Of a DNA stretch of 64,000 nucleotides, positions 42,644 to 52,535 are shown in pieces (positions within the stretch are counted from its first letter, which is position 1; each line of letters starts with the position of its first letter). This DNA comes from Yersinia similis (GTDB lineage Bacteria; Pseudomonadota; Gammaproteobacteria; Enterobacterales; Enterobacteriaceae). The translations under genes and the position numbers were made by a program. A model generated the notes under the pieces. That model was not told where the DNA came from and made no database searches. It saw only the letters and a program-made list of their open reading frames with translations. The DNA lies in NCBI RefSeq assembly GCF_001053095.1, contig NZ_CGBP01000007.1, forward strand, positions 112,020-176,019, written 5' to 3'.

Positions 42644-43720
42644 TCACAGTGACTTACTGGAACGGCGAACCAACACCACTCCCGCACCGACTAATGCCCC
42701 GATAGCGCCCCACATAATCAGCAGGAAAACACGACGTGGGCTATCACGGGTAACCGGGTCTTCTGGTGTACGTAAGTAGCGGTAAGTCTGGAATTTATCA
42801 TCTAGCGTCGGACCAACGTTCAATGTTGCCAGCATGGCACGGTTTTGATCATAATCAATATCAAAACTTGGGCCAGTAGCCTGTAATGTTTCTAAACGGG
42901 CTTCAAGCATCGGCTTACCCAACATGAACATCTTGGAGTCTGCCAATTGCTCGGCTGGCGTATCTGTCTGGCTACGGGTAATACCTTGTTGCCCAGCCAC
43001 TTTCAATGCTTGCTTAACCGCCGCCACTTCACGATCAAAGACCGCTTGAGCCACCGCTTCCTGACGTTTAACCTGCGCTTTCATTGATTGAGTCCGCGCG
43101 GCCCAAGCGCCTTGAATTTCATCATTCAGGTGGCTTGACGCACGTTGACTGGCAAAATCAATGTAACCACGCAGTAGCTTATTCGCATCACTGGCCGTTT
43201 CTGCCGTCAATTTAATGCTGTCATTCGGGATTTTTTTGTCATCACGCGCCGTGAAAACAATGTTATTCACTAACTCGTCGAGTAATGCCGCATCCGCTTT
43301 AGCGTCTCCCTCAAGCCGTTGCTTGTAGTAATCGCTTTGTAGCCAAAAATCACGACGGGTATCGTAAGCCGCTAGCTGAGTAATGAACTCACTGTAAGCT
43401 TCATCGGAAATGCCCGGCTGTTCACTGACAAGCCCGCTATTGAGATGGGTATCAAGATTACGTAAAAACTGCTGTTGCGAATAATACCCTCCCAAATTGT
43501 TGACTGTTGGTCTGTCAGTAATGGCTGTCGCACTCCACTGCTGCTTCACCAGATAGGAGACTCCCAGTGCAATTGCAGCGAAAATAATTGCCATACCGAT
43601 AATCCATACCTTGCCACGCCATAGAGTACGACACAGGCCACGGATATCTAATTCGTTATCCACAGACGGTTCATTATTGGTAGACCCTGTTTTATCAGTC
43701 GACATAGATTCTGGTTTCAT
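42644..43720 (-). CDS. wzzE: ECA chain-length modulator WzzE
   Basis: A 358-residue polysaccharide co-polymerase with two membrane segments (about 42-62 and 325-347) flanking a periplasmic helical domain. Conserved blocks are ENELDIRGL-type NELDIRGLCRTLW and RTPEDPVTRDSPRR before the second segment. It sets ECA chain modality with WzyE. ATG 43720 has AGG upstream; a GTG one codon earlier is possible. Confidence 0.94.
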   Translation of the reverse strand: MKPESMSTDKTGSTNNEPSVDNELDIRGLCRTLWRGKVWIIGMAIIFAAIALGVSYLVKQQWSATAITDRPTVNNLGGYYSQQQFLRNLDTHLNSGLVSEQPGISDEAYSEFITQLAAYDTRRDFWLQSDYYKQRLEGDAKADAALLDELVNNIVFTARDDKKIPNDSIKLTAETASDANKLLRGYIDFASQRASSHLNDEIQGAWAARTQSMKAQVKRQEAVAQAVFDREVAAVKQALKVAGQQGITRSQTDTPAEQLADSKMFMLGKPMLEARLETLQATGPSFDIDYDQNRAMLATLNVGPTLDDKFQTYRYLRTPEDPVTRDSPRRVFLLIMWGAIGALVGAGVVLVRRSSKSL

Positions 43721-43740
43721 CACTGCCTAAACGCCTCTGG

Positions 43741-44838
43741 TTAAGATTCATGCTTATTTTTCGATGCCCGCCGCATCCGACGCTTGAAGCGTTTAATAAA
43801 ACGCGCCACCCGCCACGCCCGTTTAATGCAGTAGCCATACAATAGAAATGCAAGCAAGAACAATGCCAACATGACCCATTCGGGTATAAATGTCAGCCGT
43901 TCGCCGATAACACCAATCATGGCTAATAACGCGGCAGCCAGTGTGATGAGAACAAAAGCTTGCCGGGAGGTAAAACCGGCCCGCATGATTAAATGATGAA
44001 TATGTTGGCGATCCGGAGAGAAAGGACTCATGCCTTTGCGTAAACGGCGATACATGATGGCAATCATGTCCATCAACGGAATGGCGATAATCCATAATGC
44101 AGTCACAGGGTTGATTGGATGAGCATTACCCTGAGTCGCCTGTAACAGGATCCAGATCGCGGTGAAACCAATCAAAGTACTGCCAGCATCGCCCATGAAG
44201 ACTTTATAGCGGCGACCCAGTAACCCTAGATTCAGTAAGATATAGGGAATAATCGTGCCTATCATGGCGAAACACCATAACGCCAATGACATCTGCCCAC
44301 TTTGGTACAACAAAATCCCCATGGCCCCGAAGGAAACACAGGATAGGCCACCCAGTAAGCCATCTATCCCATCAACCATGTTGAAAGCATTGATTGCCGC
44401 CCAAACCGCAAATAGGGTGACCACATAACCAAATGGCCCTAATACCATTTCCCATGGACCGAAGGCATGCCCCAGGCTACGTAAATATAGCCCCGCGACT
44501 GCCATCATCGCAATGCCGACCAGTGCTTGAACAAAAGCGCGAATTTTTACGCTGATATCAAAACGATCATCTAAAGCACCAACGAAGACCAATAACCCGG
44601 CACACGCAAGATATAAACGAAAATGGGGAATTTGCTGATTGGTAATCAGAAAAGCAAAACAGACCCCCGCGAATACCGATATTCCACCCACCAAAGGGAT
44701 GAGTCCTTGATGGCGCTTACGGTAATTGGGTTTATCGACAAGTCCAATTCTTATGGCAACTTTGCGAGCAACAAATAGAAATACCATAGAAAATAGGAAT
44801 ATATAGATTAATTCAGTACTCATAGTGAGTAGGTTCAC
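43741..44838 (-). CDS. wecA: UDP-GlcNAc:undecaprenyl-phosphate GlcNAc-1-P transferase WecA
   Basis: Initiates ECA (and often O antigen) on undecaprenyl phosphate. 365 residues with about 11 membrane segments. Cytosolic loop motifs are present: DDRFDISVKIRAF near residue 90, AINAFNMVDGIDGL near 150 (Mg2+ aspartates), VFMGDAGSTLIGF near 213, and DRQHIHHLIMRAGF near 276. The start is the GTG at 44838, as in E. coli, six codons before the first ATG. First gene of the ECA operon. Confidence 0.96.
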   Translation of the reverse strand: MNLLTMSTELIYIFLFSMVFLFVARKVAIRIGLVDKPNYRKRHQGLIPLVGGISVFAGVCFAFLITNQQIPHFRLYLACAGLLVFVGALDDRFDISVKIRAFVQALVGIAMMAVAGLYLRSLGHAFGPWEMVLGPFGYVVTLFAVWAAINAFNMVDGIDGLLGGLSCVSFGAMGILLYQSGQMSLALWCFAMIGTIIPYILLNLGLLGRRYKVFMGDAGSTLIGFTAIWILLQATQGNAHPINPVTALWIIAIPLMDMIAIMYRRLRKGMSPFSPDRQHIHHLIMRAGFTSRQAFVLITLAAALLAMIGVIGERLTFIPEWVMLALFLLAFLLYGYCIKRAWRVARFIKRFKRRMRRASKNKHES

Positions 44839-44990
44839 GTTTAACCGCTCTCTGCAAAAAGATACGACAGCTTAGCATGTAGATTAGCACTTGCTATGCC
44901 TCCAACACGCTTTCAGTTATATCTGAATATGATGATAGCCTTACCGGCTATTCCAAACTCTATTTTGGTATTGTCTCATTGGTTATGAGA

Positions 44991-45118
44991 ATATACCCGT
45001 CATACTTCAAGTTGTATGTCGCTGGCTGTCTTCGTTCACCCCAGTTACTTGCCTGTGTAAGCTCTTTGGGACGCCCTCAGTTGCCGCCTTCCTGAAACTC
45101 GAATTATTTTGGGTATAG
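44991..45118. repeat. Complete ERIC element between wecA and rho
   Basis: 128 bp from ATATACCCGTCATACTTCAAG to GAATTATTTTGGGTATAG, with TTCGTTCACCCCAGTTACTT in the middle. Length and ends match the 127-bp ERIC consensus. The 44839-45340 gap otherwise holds only the rho terminator and the ECA promoter region. Confidence 0.93.
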
Positions 45119-45195
45119 ATACAAAAATATTTGTCAGTTCGATATTTTTACCCTCTCCATGGACAATGATCCCAACTATCGTATATTCCAAAAGC

Positions 45196-45224
45196 AAAAA
45201 ACGCCACGACTGGCGTGGCGTTTT
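45196..45224 (-). terminator. Intrinsic terminator of rho
   Basis: AAAACGCCACG pairs with CGTGGCGTTTT around a five-base loop. On the minus strand it is followed by a T-rich tract. It lies about 115 bases beyond the rho stop. Confidence 0.85.
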
Positions 45225-45340
45225 GACTGATTCAACACTAATACCTTTAGTGATTCAACTATACCTTATAGTACTTGACGCCGCAGAGGTGCTAACTACA
45301 CACATTTACCTGCAGCACCAGTTTCTTTAGGCATATAAAC

Positions 45341-46600
45341 TTACGAGCGTCTCATATTATCGAAGAACTGATCGTTAGTTTTCGCAGTCGCCAGCTTACT
45401 GATGAGGAATTCCATTGCATCAATTTCACCCATTGGATGAAGAATTCGGCGCAAGATCCACATTTTTTGTAGCTCATCAGTCGTAGTAAGCAACTCTTCT
45501 TTACGGGTACCAGAGCGGTTGAAGTCAATGGCTGGGAATACACGTTTCTCCGCAATTTTACGGGACAGATGCAATTCCATGTTACCGGTACCTTTAAATT
45601 CTTCGTAGATAACTTCATCCATTTTAGAACCGGTATCAACCAGCGCGGTTGCAATGATGGTCAGGCTTCCGCCCTCTTCAACATTACGTGCGGCACCAAA
45701 GAAACGTTTAGGACGATGTAACGCGTTCGCATCAACACCACCGGTCAATACTTTGCCTGAAGCAGGTACTACGGTGTTGTAAGCACGGGCTAAACGGGTA
45801 ATAGAGTCTAACAAGATAATAACGTCTTTTTTATGCTCAACCAGACGTTTTGCTTTCTCGATAACCATTTCAGCGACTTGAACGTGACGGGAGGCTGGTT
45901 CATCAAAAGTAGAAGCAATGACTTCACCTTTGACCAGACGTTGCATCTCGGTTACTTCTTCTGGACGCTCGTCAATCAGCAATACCATCAAAACACAATC
46001 AGGGTGGTTGTAAGCAATGCTGGTCGCGATGTTCTGCAACAGCATAGTTTTACCGGCTTTCGGTGGTGCCACAATCAGACCACGTTGGCCACGACCGATT
46101 GGCGATGCCAAATCCAGTACACGGGCGGTTAAATCTTCAGTCGAACCATTACCACGTTCCATGCGCAGACGAGAGTTGGCATGTAACGGTGTTAAGTTTT
46201 CGAATAGGATTTTATTACGGGCGTTTTCCGGCTTGTCATAGTTAACTTCATTAACTTTCAACAATGCAAAATAACGCTCGCCTTCTTTAGGCGGACGAAT
46301 CTTACCGGCAACGGTATCACCAGTGCGGAGGTTGAAACGGCGAATTTGGCTTGGGGATACATAGATGTCGTCGGGACCGGCGAGGTAGGAGCTGTCTGCA
46401 GAACGGAGAAAACCAAATCCATCCTGCAATATCTCCAATACACCGTCACCGAAGATATCTTCTCCACTTTTGGCATGCTGCTTTAGAATAGAGAAAATAA
46501 TATCTTGTTTACGCATCCGGGCCAGGTTTTCCAGCCCCATATTTTCGCCAAGTGTTATCAGATCAGAAACCGGCGTATTCTTTAATTCGGTAAGATTCAT
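45341..46600 (-). CDS. rho: Transcription termination factor Rho
   Basis: Hexameric RNA helicase that terminates transcription; 419 residues, as in E. coli. It starts [22 protein letters not shown]. The primary RNA-binding cold-shock domain includes [20 protein letters not shown] (near 60-80), Walker A is APPKAGKT near 178, and the secondary-site Q/R loops follow. Upstream is a long leader, consistent with known autoregulation. Confidence 0.98.
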   Translation of the reverse strand: MNLTELKNTPVSDLITLGENMGLENLARMRKQDIIFSILKQHAKSGEDIFGDGVLEILQDGFGFLRSADSSYLAGPDDIYVSPSQIRRFNLRTGDTVAGKIRPPKEGERYFALLKVNEVNYDKPENARNKILFENLTPLHANSRLRMERGNGSTEDLTARVLDLASPIGRGQRGLIVAPPKAGKTMLLQNIATSIAYNHPDCVLMVLLIDERPEEVTEMQRLVKGEVIASTFDEPASRHVQVAEMVIEKAKRLVEHKKDVIILLDSITRLARAYNTVVPASGKVLTGGVDANALHRPKRFFGAARNVEEGGSLTIIATALVDTGSKMDEVIYEEFKGTGNMELHLSRKIAEKRVFPAIDFNRSGTRKEELLTTTDELQKMWILRRILHPMGEIDAMEFLISKLATAKTNDQFFDNMRRS

Positions 46601-47079
46601 AATGGTGGGTTCTTAAACTCGGGGTATGTCTCGAACTATGGTCGTGAATGGTATGGCAGCGTCATACGTGCCTGTTAATGGGACATTCAACCACCGGCCT
46701 TGGGCAAACTACATAAGTAATGACTTACGCAAGATTTTTGCGACACAACGGTATAAAGATTGAAGGTGCCTTAGACTGATTTTGTAAAGCCATTAGACTG
46801 TCAAAAAAATGATTGAGTTCATAAACATTCTCAACACAAATCAATTCGACATAGAGTAAAACTTTAGATTCAAACTGTTTAGATGCTACAGACCCGGACT
46901 CAATACACAGGAATGTTCTATATGCAGTGAGGTAAACTTAACACGCTTCTTTGCAGGCGTCTAGCGGTCAGTGTGAGAAATCACAACTGCCGCTAAACAT
47001 ACCCTACGTCCTTGGGGCCGCCACTGTGTTAGCAGCTCTTGTTACTCCAATGACTTGGGGTATAGACGGCTAGCACCAA
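46601..47079. other. rho leader and trxA-rho intergenic region
   Basis: No protein is recognised. On the minus strand a TTGACA occurs at about 46796-46802, with no good -10 at standard spacing. A 22-codon frame MALQNQSKAPS starts just after it and could be a leader, but it does not resemble E. coli RhoL. E. coli rho is autoregulated in its long leader; the 230-odd bases here fit that arrangement. Confidence 0.4.
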
Positions 47080-47406
47080 TTACAGATTTGCATCCAAGAA
47101 CGCTTTGAGTTGCCCCTTAGACAAGGCGCCGACCTTGGTGGCGACAACTTCGCCGTCACGAAACAACAGCAGCGTAGGAATCCCACGGATACCGTATTTT
47201 GGTGCTGTACCCTGATTATCATCAATGTTCAATTTAGCGATAGTCAGTCTACCTTCATACTCTTCAGCGATCTCATCCAAAATCGGAGCAATCATCTTGC
47301 ACGGACCACACCATTCAGCCCAGAAATCGACTAAGACCAAGCCGCTGGCTTTCAGCACATCAGTATCGAAACTGTCGTCACTCAGATGAATAATTTTATC
47401 GCTCAT
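47080..47406 (-). CDS. trxA: Thioredoxin 1
   Basis: A 108-residue cytosolic disulfide reductase with the active-site WCGPCK (Cys33, Cys36) and cis-proline in [11 protein letters not shown]. It starts [14 protein letters not shown] with GGAG upstream. It lies upstream of rho and is divergent from rhlB. Confidence 0.98.
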   Translation of the reverse strand: MSDKIIHLSDDSFDTDVLKASGLVLVDFWAEWCGPCKMIAPILDEIAEEYEGRLTIAKLNIDDNQGTAPKYGIRGIPTLLLFRDGEVVATKVGALSKGQLKAFLDANL

Positions 47407-47524
47407 GTTCTACTCCAAAGGATTGTGTCTACCTCGTTGGTGTAGCATTAACCAACAGTAGGATGACTTTATTTCACCGGATACGCTTTCGTAAAGCAAT
47501 AGTTAGCTGATATTCTACCACACT

Positions 47525-48811
47525 ATGAGCAAAACACACTTGACTGAACAGAAGTTTTCCGACTTCGCCCTGCACCCGCTAGTTGTTGAAGCCCTTGAAA
47601 ACAAAGGGTTTCAGTATTGCACGCCGATTCAGGCGTTAGCATTGCCACTCACCCTCTCTGGGCGTGATGTAGCAGGTCAGGCGCAAACCGGTACAGGCAA
47701 GACGCTGGCATTCTTGGCGTCTACTTTCCATTATTTGCTTTCTCACCCGGCAGAAGAGGGTCGCCAGACTAATCAACCACGCGCATTAATTATGGCACCA
47801 ACGCGCGAATTAGCCGTGCAAATTCACTCCGATGCAGAATCACTTTCCCAGGTAACCGGGCTGAAGTTAGGTCTGGCTTATGGTGGGGATGGCTACGACA
47901 AACAGCTCAAAGTGCTGGAAAGTGGCGTTGATATCTTGATCGGTACAACTGGCCGTTTAATCGATTACGCGAAACAAAATTATATTAACCTCGGTGCGAT
48001 TCAAGTCGTGGTATTGGATGAAGCTGATCGCATGTACGATCTAGGCTTTATTAAAGATATCCGCTGGCTGTTCCGCCGTATGCCTTCCGTTGATAAACGT
48101 TTAAATATGCTGTTTTCTGCCACTCTCTCGTATCGAGTACGTGAATTGGCATTCGAACAAATGAATAATGCAGAATATGTTGAAGTGGAACCGTTACAAA
48201 AAACCGGTCACCGCATCAAAGAAGAGCTGTTCTATCCTTCAAATGAAGAAAAAATGCGTCTGTTACAGACGTTAATTGAAGAAGAATGGCCTGATCGCTG
48301 TATTATTTTTGCTAATACCAAACACCGTTGTGAAGAGATCTGGGGGCATTTGGCTGCTGATGGCCACCGCGTCGGTTTACTGACAGGTGATGTTGCTCAG
48401 AAAAAACGCCTGCGTATTCTGGAAGATTTCACCAAAGGCGATTTGGATATTCTGGTTGCCACCGATGTTGCTGCCCGTGGTTTACACATCCCATTAGTGA
48501 CCCATGTCTTCAACTATGACCTGCCAGATGACTGTGAAGATTACGTTCACCGCATTGGCCGTACTGGCCGTGCTGGCGAGAGTGGTCACTCCATCAGTCT
48601 GGCCTGTGAAGAGTATGCATTAAACTTGCCAGCTATTGAGACCTACACGGGTCATAGCATCCCGGTAAGCAAATATAACAGTGATGCGCTATTAACTGAT
48701 CTACCAGCGCCTAAACGCCTGGCCCGTACCCGTACCGGGAATGGCCCACGCCGTAATTCTGCCCCACGTCGCAGTGGAGCACCACGGAATAACCGTAAGC
48801 GACCAGGCTGA
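47525..48811 (+). CDS. rhlB: DEAD-box RNA helicase RhlB
   Basis: RNA helicase of the degradosome, 428 residues. Q motif FSDFALHP with downstream GFQYCTPIQ, Walker A AQTGTGKT at 53-60, DEAD box VLDEADRM near 165, SAT near 197, and [10 protein letters not shown] near 340. The basic C-terminal tail ([15 protein letters not shown]) is typical. It is followed three bases later by gppA. Confidence 0.97.
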   Translation: MSKTHLTEQKFSDFALHPLVVEALENKGFQYCTPIQALALPLTLSGRDVAGQAQTGTGKTLAFLASTFHYLLSHPAEEGRQTNQPRALIMAPTRELAVQIHSDAESLSQVTGLKLGLAYGGDGYDKQLKVLESGVDILIGTTGRLIDYAKQNYINLGAIQVVVLDEADRMYDLGFIKDIRWLFRRMPSVDKRLNMLFSATLSYRVRELAFEQMNNAEYVEVEPLQKTGHRIKEELFYPSNEEKMRLLQTLIEEEWPDRCIIFANTKHRCEEIWGHLAADGHRVGLLTGDVAQKKRLRILEDFTKGDLDILVATDVAARGLHIPLVTHVFNYDLPDDCEDYVHRIGRTGRAGESGHSISLACEEYALNLPAIETYTGHSIPVSKYNSDALLTDLPAPKRLARTRTGNGPRRNSAPRRSGAPRNNRKRPG

Positions 48812-48814
48812 TAA

Positions 48815-50311
48815 ATGATGCTAAGTTCCACCTCACTTTATGCTGCCATCGATCTTGGCTCCAATAGTTTTCATATGTTGGTAGTACGTGAGGTGGCTGG
48901 CAGTATCCAAACGCTGGCGCGTATTAAGCGGAAGGTCCGTCTGGCGGCAGGTCTGGATAACCAAAATCATCTATCGCAGGAAGCGATGGAGCGAGGCTGG
49001 CAATGCCTGAAGCTTTTTTCAGAGCGTTTGCAGGATATCCCTCTGGATCAAATCCGTGTGGTCGCAACGGCAACCTTGCGCCTGGCCTCTAATGCCGATG
49101 AATTCCTGCGTACTGCAACCGAGATCCTCGGCTGCCCTATTCAAGTAATCAGTGGCGAAGAAGAAGCCCGTCTGATTTATCACGGCGTAGCGCATACGAC
49201 TGGCGGGCCAGAGCAGCGGTTAGTCGTCGATATTGGGGGGGGCAGCACCGAACTGGTTACAGGCAATGGTGCTCAGGCGAATATTTTAGTCAGCCTATCA
49301 ATGGGTTGCGTTACCTGGTTAGAACGTTATTTCGGTGATCGCAATCTGGCAAAGGAAAATTTTGAACGCGCTGAATTGGCCGCTCATGAGATGATCAAAC
49401 CGGTCGCCCAACGTTTTCGTGAACATGGCTGGCAAGTTTGTGTCGGAGCTTCAGGCACCGTTCAGGCACTACAAGAGATCATGGTCGCTCAAGGTATGGA
49501 TGAGCTGATCACCTTAGCCAAGCTGCAACAGCTCAAACAAAGAGCGATTCAATGTGGCAAATTAGAAGAGTTGGAAATCCCCGGTTTAACCCTGGAACGG
49601 GCGCTGGTCTTCCCCAGTGGTCTGTCTATCTTAATTGCGATATTCCAGGAGTTGTCCATTGAAAGCATGACACTGGCAGGTGGTGCACTACGCGAAGGGC
49701 TGGTCTATGGCATGCTCCATTTACCGGTTGAGCAAGATATTCGCCGCCGGACAGTGCGTAATTTACAGCGTCGCTATTTACTGGATATCGAGCAAGCTAA
49801 GCGCGTCAGTTGTTTGGCAGATAACTTTTTCCTACAAGTGGAAAAAGAGTGGCGTCTTGATGGCCGATGTCGCGAGTTTTTGCAAAACGCCTGTTTGATC
49901 CACGAAATTGGCCTCAGTGTCGATTTTAAACGTGCTCCGCAACATGCCGCTTACCTGATCCGTAATCTGGATCTACCCGGTTTTACCCCTGCACAAAAGT
50001 TACTGTTTTCTGCTCTGTTACAAAATCAGAGTGGCACTATCGACCTATTGCTATTAAACCAGCAAAATGCATTACCTGCCGATATGGCACAGCATCTGTG
50101 CCGTTTACTGCGCTTGGCCATTATTTTTTCCAGCCGTCGCCGGGATGATACCCTGCCAGCGGTCAGATTGCGGGCCGATAATAATGCACTTTATGTGCTG
50201 GTCCCCCACGGTTGGTTGAAACTGCACCCCTACCGCGCTGAAGCGTTAGAACAAGAGAGTCACTGGCAAAGTTATGTCCAATGGCCACTACTATTGGAAG
50301 AGTTTAGCTAA
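48815..50311 (+). CDS. gppA: Guanosine-5'-triphosphate,3'-diphosphate pyrophosphatase GppA
   Basis: Converts pppGpp to ppGpp; 498 residues of the ASKHA-fold Ppx/GppA family. Phosphate-binding motifs: [14 protein letters not shown] (10-23), [14 protein letters not shown] near 140, and GASGTVQAL near 210. The C-terminal HD-like domain contains [11 protein letters not shown]. Cotranscribed with rhlB. Ends before a compact hairpin. Confidence 0.96.
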   Translation: MMLSSTSLYAAIDLGSNSFHMLVVREVAGSIQTLARIKRKVRLAAGLDNQNHLSQEAMERGWQCLKLFSERLQDIPLDQIRVVATATLRLASNADEFLRTATEILGCPIQVISGEEEARLIYHGVAHTTGGPEQRLVVDIGGGSTELVTGNGAQANILVSLSMGCVTWLERYFGDRNLAKENFERAELAAHEMIKPVAQRFREHGWQVCVGASGTVQALQEIMVAQGMDELITLAKLQQLKQRAIQCGKLEELEIPGLTLERALVFPSGLSILIAIFQELSIESMTLAGGALREGLVYGMLHLPVEQDIRRRTVRNLQRRYLLDIEQAKRVSCLADNFFLQVEKEWRLDGRCREFLQNACLIHEIGLSVDFKRAPQHAAYLIRNLDLPGFTPAQKLLFSALLQNQSGTIDLLLLNQQNALPADMAQHLCRLLRLAIIFSSRRRDDTLPAVRLRADNNALYVLVPHGWLKLHPYRAEALEQESHWQSYVQWPLLLEEFS

Positions 50312-50321
50312 GTCTGTTTGT

Positions 50322-50343
50322 AGGGCGATCTCGATCGCCCTTT
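50322..50343 (+). terminator. Intrinsic terminator of rhlB-gppA
   Basis: AGGGCGATC pairs with GATCGCCCT around TC, followed by TTCGTTTCG. It is 11 bases past the gppA stop. Confidence 0.75.
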
Positions 50344-50424
50344 CGTTTCGCTGTATAGTCCTCTCTTCATTACGTCCTGTTATTTTCATTCTAGTCCCTT
50401 ATAAAACCAAGCAAATTGCCAGAT

Positions 50425-50440
50425 TGTGATCATCTTCAGC
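50425..50440 (+). promoter_or_regulatory. Candidate CRP site upstream of pehX
   Basis: TGTGA-TCATCT-TCAGC matches TGTGA-N6-TCACA with one good and one weaker half. It is about 210 bases upstream of pehX. Pectin-degradation genes in enterics are commonly cAMP-CRP activated. Confidence 0.45.
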
Positions 50441-50468
50441 TTAAAAAAGAAACGTTGTGTGTATTTTT

Positions 50469-50486
50469 ATAAAACATCGTTTCTTT
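50469..50486 (+). promoter_or_regulatory. Candidate KdgR box upstream of pehX
   Basis: ATAAAACATCGTTTCTTT fits the KdgR palindrome (AATGAAAC-type half, GTTTCATT-type half). KdgR represses pectinolysis genes until KDG appears. It sits about 165 bases before the pehX start, in a promoter-like position. An additional AAGAAACG/CGTTTCTT inverted repeat spans 50447-50485. Confidence 0.55.
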
Positions 50487-50648
50487 GTTGGGGCATCCAT
50501 CTTATATCCAACATCATTGGCGCGACAGCCAGGCAGCAAGAATTTGAACTCTGTTTGCAGTGGTCTCACAGAAATGAGGCCTGTGACGAGAGCCGCTAAC
50601 AATGCTGTAACGCCAAGACTGAAGGATATTCATTCATAAGGGATAATA

Positions 50649-52475
50649 ATGCGAGCACAGCTTCAATCCTCTTGTACCAAAGGTATGTTAGTGATTGTCT
50701 CCAGCCTGATGGTGGGAACACCGATGGCAATGGCAGCGAAAACCAGTAGCCCCGACGCCCCACAGCAATTGCAGGTTCCCACGCTCGCCTATGACGAGAG
50801 CAGCATTGTTCTGGTGTGGAAAGCGCCGGAAGACACCCGAAAAATCGTCGATTATCAAATTTATTCTGCTGGTAAGCTGCTGGGTAACGCCAACGAGAAC
50901 AATACTAAATTCTCGCCTGCTAAACCCTATATCGACCAGTTTTATGCTAATGACAAAAATAATTTCCAGCATAAAATTGTTATGCAAAACTTCACCGTGG
51001 CGGGGCTAAAACCAGATACTCGCTACCAATTTACGGTAAAAGCGCGTTATGCCGATGGCTCTTTATCTGCCGACAGCAATCTCATTACAGCGAAAACCAG
51101 CGCCAAGCCGCAGGTTGTCAATATTCGTGATTTTGGCGCAGTAGATGATGGCAAGACCTTAAATACCAAGGCGATTCAGCAGGCCATAGAGAGTTGTAAG
51201 CCCGGTTGTCGTGTTGAAATCCCAGCTGGTATCTATAAAAGTGGCGCACTTTGGCTGAAAAGTGATATGACCCTCAACCTGCAAGCGGGAGCGACCCTAC
51301 TAGGTTCAGAAAACCCAGACGATTATCCCGCTGGTTACCGCCTGTATCCCTATTCCACGATTGAACGCCCGGCGTCGCTGATCAACGCTATTGACCCCAA
51401 CAACAGCAAACCAGGTACATTCCGTAATATCCGCATTACCGGTTCAGGGGTGATTGACGGCAATGGCTGGCTACGGGCAGAAACAGCTGAGATTAACGAT
51501 GAGCTAGGTCGCCCATTACCACAATATGTGGCAAGCAAGAACAGCCAAGTACATAAAGACGGCATTCTGGCAAAAAATCAGGTTGAAAAGGCGGTTTCTG
51601 ACGGTATGGACCTGAAGAATGCCTACGGTCAACGCCGCTCCAGTCTGATGACATTACGTGGAGTAGAAAACGTTTATCTGGCCGATTTCACTGTGCGTAA
51701 TCCCGCCTTCCACGGCATTATGAATTTAGAAAACCACAATGTCGTCGCCAACGGCTTAATTCATCAAACTTATGATGCCAACAACGGTGATGGGATTGAG
51801 TTTGGTAACAGCCAGAATGTGATGGTGTTTAATAACTTCTTTGATACTGGCGATGACTGTATCAACTTTGCCGCCGGTACTGGAGAGAAAGCACAGCAAC
51901 AAGAGCCGATGAAAGGCGCATGGTTATTTAATAACTATTTCCGTATGGGCCACGGGGCGATTGTGACCGGTAGCCATACCGGAGCTTGGATTGAAGATAT
52001 TCTGGCCGAAAATAATGTGATGTATCTGACCGATATCGGCCTACGAGCCAAGAGCACCAGTACTATTGGCGGTGGCGCTCGCAATATTATGTTCCGTAAT
52101 AATGCGATGCGTGACTTAGCTAAACAAGCGATGGTCATGACCCTGGATTATGCCGACAGTAACGCCAATCTGGATTACCCCCCAGCGAAGGTTCCTGCAC
52201 AGTTCTATGATTTTACAGTGAAAAATGTGACGTTAGATAACACCATAGGCAAAAGTGCAGTGATTGAAATCAAAGGGGACAGCGCAAACCAAGCCTGGCA
52301 CCGCTTGGTACATATCGATAATCTGCAATTGAAACAAGTCGCTCCAACGGCAATCAGTGATTTACGTGACAGTGAATTTAATAACGTGGTATTCACTGAA
52401 TTGCGAGGTGATACCCCATGGCACTTCAGCGACGTTAAAAATGTCACGGTTGATGGTAAATCAGTCGCGCCTTAA
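50649..52475 (+). CDS. pehX: Exo-poly-alpha-D-galacturonosidase PehX
   Basis: Releases digalacturonate from oligo/polygalacturonate ends; 608 residues. A signal peptide of about 29 residues (ending MAMAA) directs periplasmic export; then a fibronectin type III domain (about 40-155) and a GH28 right-handed beta-helix. GH28 catalytic motifs are visible: NNGDGIEFGN (Asp), DTGDDCINF (Asp-Asp), MGHGAIVTGSHTG (His) and GLRAKS (Arg-Lys). Yersinia enterocolitica has a structurally studied orthologue. It stands alone between gppA and rep with KdgR/CRP-like sites upstream. Confidence 0.94.
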   Translation: MRAQLQSSCTKGMLVIVSSLMVGTPMAMAAKTSSPDAPQQLQVPTLAYDESSIVLVWKAPEDTRKIVDYQIYSAGKLLGNANENNTKFSPAKPYIDQFYANDKNNFQHKIVMQNFTVAGLKPDTRYQFTVKARYADGSLSADSNLITAKTSAKPQVVNIRDFGAVDDGKTLNTKAIQQAIESCKPGCRVEIPAGIYKSGALWLKSDMTLNLQAGATLLGSENPDDYPAGYRLYPYSTIERPASLINAIDPNNSKPGTFRNIRITGSGVIDGNGWLRAETAEINDELGRPLPQYVASKNSQVHKDGILAKNQVEKAVSDGMDLKNAYGQRRSSLMTLRGVENVYLADFTVRNPAFHGIMNLENHNVVANGLIHQTYDANNGDGIEFGNSQNVMVFNNFFDTGDDCINFAAGTGEKAQQQEPMKGAWLFNNYFRMGHGAIVTGSHTGAWIEDILAENNVMYLTDIGLRAKSTSTIGGGARNIMFRNNAMRDLAKQAMVMTLDYADSNANLDYPPAKVPAQFYDFTVKNVTLDNTIGKSAVIEIKGDSANQAWHRLVHIDNLQLKQVAPTAISDLRDSEFNNVVFTELRGDTPWHFSDVKNVTVDGKSVAP

Positions 52476-52484
52476 TGCATGGCT

Positions 52485-52506
52485 AACGGGCAATATACTG
52501 CCCGTT
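52485..52506. terminator. Hairpin between pehX and rep (convergent)
   Basis: AACGGGCA pairs with TGCCCGTT around six bases, just beyond pehX, with ATTGTCTTC following. Confidence 0.65.
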
Positions 52507-52535
52507 ATTGTCTTCATTACTGTTTTTCGTGTTAG

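Noticed and set aside
46726..46794. 22-codon frame upstream of rho as RhoL
   Set aside because: No similarity to the known rho leader peptide and no clear ribosome-binding site.
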